Notes: generated by a model not told the origin, from the letters alone. A stretch of 56,205 bases of DNA from Chloroflexota bacterium (GCA_016190755.1 JACPPY010000013.1:1-56205); one strand, 5' to 3'. Counted from the first letter of the stretch, positions 8,773 to 17,492 are shown. Numbers and translations are program-made.

Positions 8773-9303
8773 CTATTTCCCTGCCGGCCAGTCCGGATGC
8801 TTCTCCACTTGCTCAGTAGTAACGGCCATATAGTCCGCGAGTGGATTCCATCTGAAAGCCAGCCAGACGGCCGGCTCGTCCGGGCTTTTGTTAGCATTAA
8901 AGTGCTGGTGCTCGACCCCTCCCGGCTTGATCGGCAGTATTAGAAGGTCCCCTTTCTTCCAGTCATACCTCACACCGTCAATGACCGTGTAGCCCTTCCC
9001 CTCGACAACATAGATAACCATGCCTCCCTGGTGTCTATGTTTTCCTGAGTGTTTCACTATGCGTTGCAGAAATGAGTTCCAGAAGGGAGCAGATATATAA
9101 CCGGGGACATCCTCCATTTCAATTCCTGCATACCGCTTTTCCAGGCTCTGTCTTGTCTGCTGCCACTTGCGCTCGCTAAACTTGACCACCCTTTTTGCCT
9201 TCAGGAAACTATCCCGCATCTTAAAGCGACGCTCCAGGCTTGCCTGGTAGTGATCAATCTCTGGCTCAGGCTCTCTTATTCGTTCTATCTCCCTCTCTAC
9301 CAT
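8773..9303 (-). CDS. Single-domain cupin, metal site intact
   Basis: A 176-residue protein with a charged helical N-terminus (about 1-55) and one cupin barrel. Motif 1 is SGKHRHQGGMVIYVVEGKG (H89, H91, E101) and motif 2 is GDLLILPIKPGGVEHQHFN (H132, H134), a complete 3-His/1-Glu set. The start ATG at 9303 follows GAGGAGG with 5 nt spacing. It is the first gene after the permease and is paired with the degenerate cupin downstream. Enzyme or sensor activity cannot be told apart from sequence alone. Confidence 0.8.
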   Translation of the reverse strand: MVEREIERIREPEPEIDHYQASLERRFKMRDSFLKAKRVVKFSERKWQQTRQSLEKRYAGIEMEDVPGYISAPFWNSFLQRIVKHSGKHRHQGGMVIYVVEGKGYTVIDGVRYDWKKGDLLILPIKPGGVEHQHFNANKSPDEPAVWLAFRWNPLADYMAVTTEQVEKHPDWPAGK

Positions 9304-9390
9304 ATAGTCCTCCTCATTCCGTCAGCCACCGTTAACCGGCCGCGACGAAACTTTGCGTTGCTCTCTTATGTCCGGTCGGCGGGAGTATGG

Positions 9391-11109
9391 CTACCCTCCC
9401 AGCTTGCCCATTCGTCGTGGCCCACCGCCGAGCAGGGTCAACATGCTGATACCTGCAAGCATGGCCACCGCCAGGGCAGACACGAGCCCCATGTAGCCTT
9501 CTTGCCACATTGTCAAGATATCTATGGAAAGCACTTTGCTCTGGGGCGACCACAGGAGAGCAGCTATGGGAAATACCTTGACGGATTGAATGAATGCGTA
9601 CAACGCACCTCCGATCAGGGAAGGCTTCATTATCGGCACTATGATGTGCCAAAGCACGCTTCGGAAACTGGCGCCAGAGGTCTTCGCCACCTCCTCCAGC
9701 TCCTTGTGCACCTGCATCAAGCCGGCGTGTGTGAAGCGCGTGCCGTAAGGCAACTCGCGCGTTATGTAGGCGATCACTAGTATCCAGATGGTGCCGTAGA
9801 AAGGGTTGGGGAAAGCGAGGAACATGATCATAAAAGCCATGCCCATGGAAATCGAAGGTATGGCAAAGGGGATGAAGGCCAGACCGTCCAGGACCTTTCC
9901 ACCTTTTATCTTCATGTGAAGAATGATAAAGGAGAGCAACAGGGACAAGAACATGACGCCCACACTCGTCACAGCCGCCACTATGGCAGTATTCCGCAGC
10001 ACGAGTTGAGTGTCTGGCCTGGCAAATATTTTGGTATAGTTGTCCAGACTGACCTGTGACAGCACCTCTCTTGAAGGTGGCAAATAGGTTGGCAGCAGCG
10101 AAGACCACAGCAACACGAGGAGAGGGAGCCCGATCACCACTACAAAGAAGAATAGCTGGAAACCAGCCGCCAATGGTTTCCACCTGCCGAGGTTAATAGT
10201 CCGCGGTCGGTATCCCTTGCCGGTTACCACCGTGTATTTCTCGCCCCGGCCTACCGCTTTCAGATAGGCCCACAGTCCGACAACGCAAAGAACGATGAGC
10301 GTCATACTGTAGGTAAAACCCAGACCGTATGCGGGGGGGAATTGCCACTGAAGCGAAGTCATGATGGCGCTGGCGAACACCGTTATTTTGGCATTAAGCC
10401 CCAGTATCAGCGGCACCTCCAGGGCTTCCAGCCCCCGCACAAAGTTGAGCAGGATCACACTCGCGATCGCAGGCAGGAGCAATCTAGCCGTTATATGTGC
10501 TGCGATCCTTCTCTGTGACGCACCGCTAGTAACACCGGCTTCCTCCAGGGCTGGGTCCATGCGGCGAAGGGCCGCTCCGAGGAAAAGGAATGCCAGAGTT
10601 GACTCATTGATGCCCTGGACCCACCACATCCCCGCCATGCTATAGGCACTGAACAGGGGAGTTTCGAATCCGATCGACCTCCACGCCACGTTTATGAGTC
10701 CAATGTTCGGGCTGAGCAGGAAAAGCCAGCCAATCGCCCACAGCATTCCGGGGACAATCAGCGGCACGAACATCATACCGTAGCTGAGACGGCGCCAGGG
10801 AGCATCTGTACGCTCGACCAGAAACGCCATTACGCCACCCAGTATGAAGGCCACGACTGTGGAGCCTGTGGCAAAGACGAAGCTATTACCCAGCACGTGC
10901 AACGTCTTGGGGTCGGTGTAGGCCTTGATATAGTTGTCCAGAGACAACCTGTCAAGAATGAACCCAACTTCGCCAATAGTAACGTCCCGAAAACTGTTTA
11001 GTGTTAAGAGAGCAAGAGGGACGACAACAAGCACACCCAAAATGGATACCGAGGCCGCGAGGATATATGCTTCGCCTCTCCTCTGCTTTAGTGTGAGATA
11101 GGAATGCAA
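9391..11109 (-). CDS. ABC transporter permease, ferric-iron (FbpB/ThiP) type, copy 1
   Basis: A 572-residue integral membrane protein built from two tandem permease halves, each of about six hydrophobic segments. Each half has the cytoplasmic EAA loop that contacts the ATPase: LEEAGVTSGASQRRI in the first half and LEEVAKTSGASF in the second. The one-piece double layout is typical of the Fe(III)/thiamine group. The start is a TTG at 11109 with only a weak ribosome site, so it is less sure than the others. It follows its binding protein after a spacer holding a 34-nt perfect palindrome. No ATPase gene is in the window. Iron as substrate is a family inference; organic acids are also possible. 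Confidence 0.85.
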   Translation of the reverse strand: MHSYLTLKQRRGEAYILAASVSILGVLVVVPLALLTLNSFRDVTIGEVGFILDRLSLDNYIKAYTDPKTLHVLGNSFVFATGSTVVAFILGGVMAFLVERTDAPWRRLSYGMMFVPLIVPGMLWAIGWLFLLSPNIGLINVAWRSIGFETPLFSAYSMAGMWWVQGINESTLAFLFLGAALRRMDPALEEAGVTSGASQRRIAAHITARLLLPAIASVILLNFVRGLEALEVPLILGLNAKITVFASAIMTSLQWQFPPAYGLGFTYSMTLIVLCVVGLWAYLKAVGRGEKYTVVTGKGYRPRTINLGRWKPLAAGFQLFFFVVVIGLPLLVLLWSSLLPTYLPPSREVLSQVSLDNYTKIFARPDTQLVLRNTAIVAAVTSVGVMFLSLLLSFIILHMKIKGGKVLDGLAFIPFAIPSISMGMAFMIMFLAFPNPFYGTIWILVIAYITRELPYGTRFTHAGLMQVHKELEEVAKTSGASFRSVLWHIIVPIMKPSLIGGALYAFIQSVKVFPIAALLWSPQSKVLSIDILTMWQEGYMGLVSALAVAMLAGISMLTLLGGGPRRMGKLGG

Positions 11110-11191
11110 GAGCCGTTTATGCGTTTCAGTCTCCGGCGTTAATAAGCTTCACCAGTGGCGAGCATGCTTTATCGGGGGACGCTACTTATGC

Positions 11192-11225
11192 TGCCCGTGG
11201 CAGCGGTGCACCGCTGCCACGGGCA
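11192..11225 (-). promoter_or_regulatory. Perfect 34-nt palindrome (stem-loop) between binding-protein and permease genes
   Basis: Bases 11192-11208 are the exact reverse complement of 11209-11225 (left arm TGCCCGTGGCAGCGGTG), giving a GC-rich hairpin of up to about 15 bp. It lacks a T-run on the minus strand, so it is not a standard terminator. In this place it could protect the 3' end of the binding-protein mRNA or reduce read-through into the permease. Confidence 0.85.
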
Positions 11226-11240
11226 TACAAGTTCACAGAG

Positions 11241-12437
11241 TTACAGACCCAACAGTTTGTTCCAGAAGGCGCTGGATTTCGCCATGTTTTCCTTGGTAAT
11301 GAACTTTGATATGTTTAAGACCTGCCCCTTCTTGTTGAAAAAGTCTACCACTTTAGAATTGGTAACTTTGGGATTCAACGGTATCTTGATCGACACTTCG
11401 GAATGCAGCGTGGACCCCTCAGTTGAAGTCATGTAATCGACTAGCATCCGTGCCGCGTTGGGGTGTTGGGCATTCTTTGAAATCGAGTATGTGTTGGATT
11501 TCCCGAGAATACGGTCCATTGCGGCGATTTCTACCGGCAGTTTGTTGACCAACTGCAACATGGCGGCAGAGCCTGCCGAACCGTAGACCATGATCTGAAA
11601 CTCGCCGGCGACGAGGAGGGTCTGCATGGGACCCGTGTATCCAGACACAACCCTTGGTTGAGTGATCTTGAACACGTCTTCCCAGAACTTAAAGGACCTG
11701 TCCCAGTCGAGTCCCCCATCCTTTCCCCACCAGGCAGCTAGAGCCAGGGGTGCTTCGTCAGAACTCTTGGATGCCGCGGTCTTGCCTTTCCATTTCGGAT
11801 TCAGCAAATCCTCCCACGACTTTGGTGCGTCCGCAGGAGAAATTATCTTGGAGTTGTAGATCACTCCCATTGGTGTCACATGGTTGCGTATGTACAGATT
11901 ATCCGGACCAACTGCCGAGGCAGGCCATTTCCCCACAACATTTGGCCACTCGTACGGCGTCACAAGGTCCCGTATCGGCATTACCGTCATCATCTCCTCG
12001 GACTGGGTCATCAAGTCCCAGTTATGCTTGCCAGCCTTGAACTCAGCGATTACTTTCTCCGCCAGTGGTTCGCTTGAGAGGTCCTGTATCTCCACCTTCA
12101 GCCACGGATATCTTTGAATAAATGGCGCAAGATACTGCGGTGCCTCACTACCGGTGGTTCCCCAGAGCACGACCTTCCCTTCCTTCCTGGCGGCCTCCTC
12201 GCGCTGCTCCTGTTGGCTGGGCTTCGGCGCTGCTGAAGTCATAGGCGGCGCTGTTGTCGTCGCCTTTGGCGTTGAGGATACCGCAGACGTTGTGGTCGCC
12301 TTAGGCGTTGAGGAGGCGGTAGATGAGGAGGCTTTAGTTGTTGTACTCGAGCTGGGTGTTGTGGACTTGCCGCAGGCGGCAACAAGCGACAAGACCGCTA
12401 ACATGGAGATCAGGATAAATGCAATCTTCCTGGACAT
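11241..12437 (-). CDS. Lipoprotein solute-binding protein of an iron-type ABC transporter, copy 1
   Basis: A 398-residue binding lipoprotein. The first 22 residues form a signal peptide with lipobox LVAAC, followed by a long Ser/Thr/Pro/Lys linker (about 23-75) and then a family 1 binding domain starting AARKEGKVVLWGTTGSEAPQYL. An ATG start at 12437 follows AAGGGGGAAT. The signal peptide, linker and about 150 bp upstream are nearly the same as in copy 2 (16216-17370), while the mature domains have diverged. This suggests duplication followed by a change in specificity. The protein sits outside the membrane and feeds the permease downstream. The substrate is uncertain. Confidence 0.87.
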   Translation of the reverse strand: MSRKIAFILISMLAVLSLVAACGKSTTPSSSTTTKASSSTASSTPKATTTSAVSSTPKATTTAPPMTSAAPKPSQQEQREEAARKEGKVVLWGTTGSEAPQYLAPFIQRYPWLKVEIQDLSSEPLAEKVIAEFKAGKHNWDLMTQSEEMMTVMPIRDLVTPYEWPNVVGKWPASAVGPDNLYIRNHVTPMGVIYNSKIISPADAPKSWEDLLNPKWKGKTAASKSSDEAPLALAAWWGKDGGLDWDRSFKFWEDVFKITQPRVVSGYTGPMQTLLVAGEFQIMVYGSAGSAAMLQLVNKLPVEIAAMDRILGKSNTYSISKNAQHPNAARMLVDYMTSTEGSTLHSEVSIKIPLNPKVTNSKVVDFFNKKGQVLNISKFITKENMAKSSAFWNKLLGL

Positions 12438-12540
12438 AGCATTCCCCCTTATGAGTCGAATTCTGGAGGCGGCGCAAGCCACCCATTGGAACCAGAACAA
12501 ACGGAGGGTCGTCTTCTCGATTGAGAAGGTATTTGAGAAA

Positions 12541-12559
12541 AGTATAGCATACGTGTCAA
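12541..12559 (-). promoter_or_regulatory. Putative promoter of binding-protein gene copy 1
   Basis: On the minus strand, TTGACA (12554-12559), seven bases, then TATACT (12541-12546) preceded by TGC, an extended -10 form. The same arrangement is conserved before copy 2 (17474-17492), and both lie 104 nt upstream of the start codon. The TTGACA is too close to be a normal -35 for this -10 box. Confidence 0.45.
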
Positions 12560-12631
12560 CACAGAATAAACGACCCTTTCCGCACCTGCCCATCAGTCTT
12601 GGCCGGTAGTACAACCCCTTGAAAATCGGCC

Positions 12632-14107
12632 CTATCCCTTCAGCCAAACCTTCGTTTTGGCGCCTTTCCTGAAAATGGCGTTGCCCCACTTCTCCATCAC
12701 CCTATCCTGGAGCTCCTGGCTGGGCTTCACGCCACGATGCCAGCTCCGGTCCCACTCTACCGGCCAACAAGCGTCGATCACCGCTGCGGACCTGTAGGTT
12801 GCTTTCGACGGGATCAAGGGATATTCAGCCTTGATGAAGGGGCGGGATGGGTCGATGAGAGACATATGGCTACTCCAGCAGTCCTCCAGGACCTGTATAG
12901 CCCGCTTGGCATCGGTTCTGGTCAGCACTGCCCATAGCACGTCCTTGATGTTCGAGGGATCAATATCCTCGTCCACCACAATCACCCAGTTGCCCAGGTA
13001 ATTGCCAGCGTGGCATTGCGAGGCGATGATTCCCGCCTGGCGAGAGTGTCCGGCAAAGGAGTTCCGGATCGAGACCACTATCAGCCGGTGGTGATAATAG
13101 CAGGCTACGCCCTTGATCTCTCTAACTCCCGCCTTTTCCATCTGGTCCCATATCAAGGCAGCATTGTAAAAGTCCTGCTGTAGCTCCCTTTTTCCCGGAG
13201 GATAACTGAGAGGCATTCTGCCGGTTATAATAGGGTCATCCCGGTGGTAAAGAGCTTTTACCCTGACCGCTGGCAGCTCTCTGGCCTCGCTGTAGCCTGT
13301 CTGCTCACCGAATGGCCCCTCCACAGCCATGTCCCCGGGTAGTATTTCTCCCTCGATCGCTATTTCAGCATTTGCCGGTATAGGCAGACCGGTGAAGCGT
13401 CCCTGGATCACCTCCTCGGGCATTCCCTTCAGCCATCCTGCGTAGTCGAACTCTGACGTCCCCCCGACATGGGTGATATGGCTGCCGCTGGCTAGCAGCA
13501 ACCCTGGGTCCACCCCAAAGACGGCTACTACCGGGCAGAGTTTCCCCTGCCGCGCGTATTTTTCCCTGATGATGTATCCATCCTTGCCCTCCGACATATA
13601 GATGCCAAGGGTAGCTTTATCGTGGACCTGCATCCGGTATGTACCGAAGTTGAGGCGACCGCTTTCAGGGTCTTTGACGATCTCGATGCCTTCCGTCCCA
13701 ATATAGCGTCCTCCATCTTCTTCATGCCATTTGGGGACGGGGAACTCCAGCATATCGATAGCGGACCCAGTGTGGACGTTCTCCATAATGGGACCGTCGT
13801 CGACCCATTTGGGAGGCACAGGCTCAAATGCCCGCAGGCGTTCCTTCCATGCCTTGGTCAACCCAACACCCTCCTCGTTCGTGGACCAATTGGCCGCCAA
13901 CAAGAAGCGCTGTACTGAGCCGCGCAGCTGGTTAGCCAGTATCCTGTATCCTGGAGGATAGCCGGGGAATTTGGACATAAGCACTGCGTCGGATGAAAGG
14001 TAGAACACGGCTCCCGCCTCTTCGTTCCAGTTCACCCCTTCTAGCCGGGTCAACTCACCTATCGCGTCTACTCTCTCGATGAATTCCCTAACGTCTCTGT
14101 ATGCCAT
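12632..14107 (-). CDS. UbiD-family (prFMN-dependent) decarboxylase, copy 3
   Basis: A 491-residue UbiD-like enzyme, more diverged from copies 1 and 2 than they are from each other. The signature is kept: N153 and R158 in NFGTYRMQV, E219 in the SEFDYAGWLKG segment, and the two Glu of EGPFGEQTGY (E263 and E268). In the metal loop it reads LGIYMSEGKDG where copy 2 reads LGIHMSEGKDG, so a His has become Tyr (codon TAT), and the Fdc1 H191 position again looks like Gly. The ATG start at 14107 follows AAAGGCG. It lies downstream of permease copy 2 and upstream of binding-protein copy 1, so each transporter module is tied to a ubiD gene. The substrate is not predicted. Confidence 0.88.
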   Translation of the reverse strand: MAYRDVREFIERVDAIGELTRLEGVNWNEEAGAVFYLSSDAVLMSKFPGYPPGYRILANQLRGSVQRFLLAANWSTNEEGVGLTKAWKERLRAFEPVPPKWVDDGPIMENVHTGSAIDMLEFPVPKWHEEDGGRYIGTEGIEIVKDPESGRLNFGTYRMQVHDKATLGIYMSEGKDGYIIREKYARQGKLCPVVAVFGVDPGLLLASGSHITHVGGTSEFDYAGWLKGMPEEVIQGRFTGLPIPANAEIAIEGEILPGDMAVEGPFGEQTGYSEARELPAVRVKALYHRDDPIITGRMPLSYPPGKRELQQDFYNAALIWDQMEKAGVREIKGVACYYHHRLIVVSIRNSFAGHSRQAGIIASQCHAGNYLGNWVIVVDEDIDPSNIKDVLWAVLTRTDAKRAIQVLEDCWSSHMSLIDPSRPFIKAEYPLIPSKATYRSAAVIDACWPVEWDRSWHRGVKPSQELQDRVMEKWGNAIFRKGAKTKVWLKG

Positions 14108-14202
14108 ACTTCGCCTTTCTTAGTAATCTCCTGGTAGATGCTCGAACAATCCCTCGTTAATATTTGCACTGCTCACCACAAAGTGTGAACCATCTCCTCT
14201 CG

Positions 14203-14250
14203 TGGGGCTTGGCCCCAAAAGTACTGCGTCCATGTCATGTGCCCATGACA
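14203..14250 (-). promoter_or_regulatory. Two short stem-loops in the permease-ubiD spacer
   Basis: The 156-bp spacer 14108-14263 holds a 7-bp stem (TGTCATG/CATGACA, 14233-14250) and a 6-bp stem (TGGGGC/GCCCCA, 14203-14217). Neither has a downstream T-run on the minus strand. They may be processing or pause sites; nothing else is visible in the spacer. Confidence 0.4.
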
Positions 14251-14263
14251 GGCAGAGCGATAA

Positions 14264-15997
14264 CTAACCCGCAATCCGTCCCATTCCACGCATTCCTCCC
14301 CCGAGAAATGTGAGCACGCTGATAACCCCGATCATTATCACCGCCAGTGCGGCTGCATCTCCCATCGCGCCCTCAGCCCACGTCTGGTAGAGATGCACGA
14401 CGAACACCATGCTGCTGGGCGAAAACAGTATCGCTGCTATGGCGAATATCTTCACCGATTGTATGAATACGTATAACCCTCCCCCTATCAGCGTCGGCTT
14501 CATCACCGGCACTATTATCCTGAAAAACACCGTTCCAAAGCTGGCCCCGCTTACCTTACCCGCCTCCTCCAGCTCCTTATGTATCTGCACCAGCCCCGCA
14601 TGGGTGAACCGGGTTCCGTAGGGTAAAGAACGCACGATGTACGCTATCACCAGTATCCAGATAGTGCCGTAGATCGGGTTGGGGAAGGCCAGGAACATCA
14701 CCATGAAGGCCACCGCCAGGGCTATGCCCGGTATGGCATAAGGGATGAAAGCCAACCCATCTATGATCTGCCCCCCCTTTATCTTCATGCGGAAGATGAC
14801 CCACGACAGCAACAGCGAGAACAGCATGGTGCCCATGCTGGTGAGTGTCGCCAGCACCGCCGTGTTCTTCAGCATCCCCAGCGTGGTCGGCTGGCTGAAT
14901 ATCCTCTGGTAGGAATTCAGGCTGAGCTGGGACAGCACCTCCATCGAGGGAGGCTGGTAGAAACCCAGCAGTGAGGTATACACCAAGACCGCCAGCGGCA
15001 GCCCGATCACTGCGAAGGCAAAGAACATCTGGAAGGCAACGGCTACCGCTTTCCACCGGCCAAGCTCGATGATACGCGGCCGGTATCCCTTGCCGGTTAC
15101 CACCGTATACCTCTCGGTGCGCCTCATCACCCTCTGATAGATATACACTCCTATGGCAGTGAGGGCGATCAGTACTATGGCGTAGGTGAAGCCAAGCCCA
15201 TACGAGGGCGGGACCCTCACACGAAGAAATAACATGATGTTGCTGCTGAAAACCCTGATGTCGCCGCCAAGCCCCATGATCAGAGGCACGTCCAATGTCT
15301 CCAGACCTCTCACAAACTGCAGCAGGGCCACGCCTACAATGGCCGGTATCATAAGCCTGGCGGTAATCCTTGTGGCTACCCTGGACCATGGGGCGCCCGA
15401 GGCGATGGCCGCCTCCTCCAGCGCAGGGTCCATACGGCGCAGTGCTGCCCCGAGCAGAAGAAACACCAGTGGCGCCTCGAGAATGCCCTGCACCCACCAT
15501 AGAGCGGGCATGGAGTAGGCGTTCACCAAGGGGGCCTCAAACCCCAGCCCGAACCAGAGCTGGTTGATGAAACCGATCTTCGGACTTAGAAGGAGTATCC
15601 AGGCAATAGTCATTGCCAGGCCCGGGGTAATGAGCGGCACGAACATCACAGCATAGCTGAGACGACGGAAGGGGGCGTCAGTGCGCTCCACGAGGAAGGC
15701 CATGCCGCCACCCAGCAGAAAGGCTACCACCAGGGAGCCGCTGGCAAAGACGAAGCTGTCCCACAGCATCCTCCACGCCCTCGGGTGGGTGTAGGCCGCG
15801 ACGTAATTATCCAATGTGAGCTTATCTAAATTGAACCTGACCTCACCAAAACCGATATCGCGGAAGCTGCTCAGCAGTAGCAGGAGCAAGGGGACAGCAA
15901 CCAGGAACCCGAGCGGCAGCACCAGGGCCAGGAAGATAGACCTCTCATGCCACCTTCCTTTCAAAACTCCGTATGTATGGGAAAGCCTGGCGTACAT
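14264..15997 (-). CDS. ABC transporter permease, ferric-iron (FbpB/ThiP) type, copy 2
   Basis: A 577-residue double permease, strongly similar to copy 1 throughout, including the linker YTVVTGKGYRPR between the halves. The two EAA loops read LEEAAIASGAPWSRV and LEEAGKVSGASF. About twelve hydrophobic segments are visible. The start was set at ATG 15997 (MYARLSHTYG) because it gives the same short cytoplasmic N-terminus as copy 1. The open frame continues to a GTG at 16057, and neither start has a strong ribosome site. It follows binding-protein copy 2 after a 218-bp spacer with a strong hairpin. The ATPase must be encoded elsewhere or shared. Confidence 0.85.
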   Translation of the reverse strand: MYARLSHTYGVLKGRWHERSIFLALVLPLGFLVAVPLLLLLLSSFRDIGFGEVRFNLDKLTLDNYVAAYTHPRAWRMLWDSFVFASGSLVVAFLLGGGMAFLVERTDAPFRRLSYAVMFVPLITPGLAMTIAWILLLSPKIGFINQLWFGLGFEAPLVNAYSMPALWWVQGILEAPLVFLLLGAALRRMDPALEEAAIASGAPWSRVATRITARLMIPAIVGVALLQFVRGLETLDVPLIMGLGGDIRVFSSNIMLFLRVRVPPSYGLGFTYAIVLIALTAIGVYIYQRVMRRTERYTVVTGKGYRPRIIELGRWKAVAVAFQMFFAFAVIGLPLAVLVYTSLLGFYQPPSMEVLSQLSLNSYQRIFSQPTTLGMLKNTAVLATLTSMGTMLFSLLLSWVIFRMKIKGGQIIDGLAFIPYAIPGIALAVAFMVMFLAFPNPIYGTIWILVIAYIVRSLPYGTRFTHAGLVQIHKELEEAGKVSGASFGTVFFRIIVPVMKPTLIGGGLYVFIQSVKIFAIAAILFSPSSMVFVVHLYQTWAEGAMGDAAALAVIMIGVISVLTFLGGGMRGMGRIAG

Positions 15998-16103
15998 ACA
16001 ACTACTCTGGTGCCTATGTCCACAAGTTACACTACTGTCCAAGGGAGAAGGGAACACCGGTGCTTGCTAGCACGCGATGTAGCAGCAATTATGTAAACTT
16101 AGC

Positions 16104-16137
16104 AGAAGTGGGCCCTGCCCAAGGCGGGCCCACCTCT
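16104..16137 (-). promoter_or_regulatory. Stem-loop between binding-protein copy 2 and permease copy 2
   Basis: An 8-bp perfect stem (GTGGGCCC, 16108-16115, with GGGCCCAC, 16126-16133) is extended inside by GCC/GGC and outside by AGA/TCT. There is no T-run on the minus strand. Its sequence differs from the palindrome at 11192-11225 but it occupies the same place in the module. Confidence 0.75.
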
Positions 16138-16215
16138 GCCTCGCCAGTATGCTTGGCCCCGGATCTCAATTGTAACGAACCATTCTTCCCCGGGCAGGAA
16201 CCACTTCCCGCTCTT

Positions 16216-17370
16216 TTAAAGACCCAGTAGTTTGGCCCAGAAATCGCTCGCCTTTTTCAGATTGGCTGCGGTCGCCTCTTTTGTTAGCCACATGATTTCG
16301 AGCCCCTGCTCCTTAAGCAGGCGGCCAGATATTGACTGGGCCTGAGAATGCATAGGGATCCCCATCTCAGCGTCCGCCTGGACTACGACGCCCTCAAGCG
16401 AGGTGAGGTAATCTGCGAGCAACGCCGCCGCGTTGGGGTTGGGAGCACCCTTCGGGACCACCAAACCGCTGGGGATCGCTGTGATGCGACCAACCGGAGC
16501 GAGCTCAATGGGCATTTTGGCGTTCAGTTTCTGTGAGTGGGCCTCTTTCCCTGAGCCAAACACAAGCAGGGAAAACTCACCGGCGCCGAGGAGCTGTGTG
16601 GGAGCTGTATATCCCTTCTGTATCTTAGGCTGGGTGTTCTTAAACACCTCTTCCCAGAAGGCGAAGGACTTCTCCCATGCCAGTTGCCCTCCTTGCCCAA
16701 ACAATGCCGCCGTACTTAGGGCGGCGGAGGTGGCGCTGGTGGTTGCCACCGCTTTCCCTTTCCACTTCGGGTCTTTGATATCATCCCACGAGCGCGGCGC
16801 CTGTGCAGCAGGGACCAGCTTTGTATTGTAGATCGGGGCCAGATAGGGTGCGAGATAAAGCAGATAGGAGCCTCCCGCCCCCAGCGCATCAGGAGGATAA
16901 TACTTGGCGTTGGCCCAGGTGCGAGTGGTCCACAACTGCTGCGGCAGTTGCAGCAGGATATCGCCGCCCAACTTCACTACATCCGCGCTGGTCTTACCCG
17001 CCGCTGCCTCTGTGGTGAGTCTCTCAGCTGCGTCCCGGGTCGAAATAGACAGGTAGTCCACTTTTATGCCGGGGTAAGCCTTAGTGAATCCTCCGATTTG
17101 TTTTTGGAATTCTTCGATGCTTGATGACATCCAGACGACAACCTTCCCCTCCTTCTTGGCGGCCGCTTCAAGCTGCTCCTGCTGGCTGGGCTTCGGCGCT
17201 ACTGAGGTCGTAGGCGGCGCTGTTGTCGTCGCCTTAGGCGTTGAGGAAGTGGTAGATGAGGAGGCTTTGGTGGTTGTACTTGAGCTGGGTGTTGTGGACT
17301 TGCCGCAGGCGGCAACAAGCGACAAGACCGCTAACATGGAGATCAGGATAAATGCAATCTTCCTGGACAT
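16216..17370 (-). CDS. Lipoprotein solute-binding protein of an iron-type ABC transporter, copy 2
   Basis: A 384-residue binding lipoprotein. The signal peptide MSRKIAFILISMLAVLSLVA and lipobox Cys are the same as in copy 1, followed by a Ser/Thr/Pro linker (about 23-62) and the domain start AAKKEGKVVVWMSSSIEEF. The mature part differs clearly from copy 1, with another binding loop and the segment RSWDDIKDPKWKGKAVAT typical of Fe(III)/family 1 binding proteins. The ATG start at 17370 has AAGGGGGAAT upstream. It is first in the minus-strand run and its promoter region is duplicated before copy 1. It delivers the substrate to permease copy 2. Confidence 0.87.
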   Translation of the reverse strand: MSRKIAFILISMLAVLSLVAACGKSTTPSSSTTTKASSSTTSSTPKATTTAPPTTSVAPKPSQQEQLEAAAKKEGKVVVWMSSSIEEFQKQIGGFTKAYPGIKVDYLSISTRDAAERLTTEAAAGKTSADVVKLGGDILLQLPQQLWTTRTWANAKYYPPDALGAGGSYLLYLAPYLAPIYNTKLVPAAQAPRSWDDIKDPKWKGKAVATTSATSAALSTAALFGQGGQLAWEKSFAFWEEVFKNTQPKIQKGYTAPTQLLGAGEFSLLVFGSGKEAHSQKLNAKMPIELAPVGRITAIPSGLVVPKGAPNPNAAALLADYLTSLEGVVVQADAEMGIPMHSQAQSISGRLLKEQGLEIMWLTKEATAANLKKASDFWAKLLGL

Positions 17371-17473
17371 GGCATTCCCCCTTATGAGTCATATTCTGGA
17401 GGCGGCACAACCCGGACATTGGGACCAGAACAAACAGACAGTCGTTTTCCTGGTTGGTGGGGTATTTGGCAAA

Positions 17474-17492
17474 AGTATAGCATACCTGTCAA
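17474..17492 (-). promoter_or_regulatory. Putative promoter of binding-protein gene copy 2
   Basis: Minus strand: TTGACA (17487-17492), seven bases, then an extended TGC-TATACT -10 element (17474-17479), the same as before copy 1. The leader to the ATG is about 100 nt in both copies, and about 150 bp of flanking DNA is similar. Confidence 0.45.

Noticed and set aside
9332-10183. 283-residue minus-strand frame inside permease copy 1
   Set aside because: His/Arg/Gly-rich alternate-frame shadow; the permease frame has the membrane helices and EAA loops.
11192-11225. Rho-independent terminator between binding protein and permease
   Set aside because: No T-run follows on the transcribed strand, and the permease needs expression.
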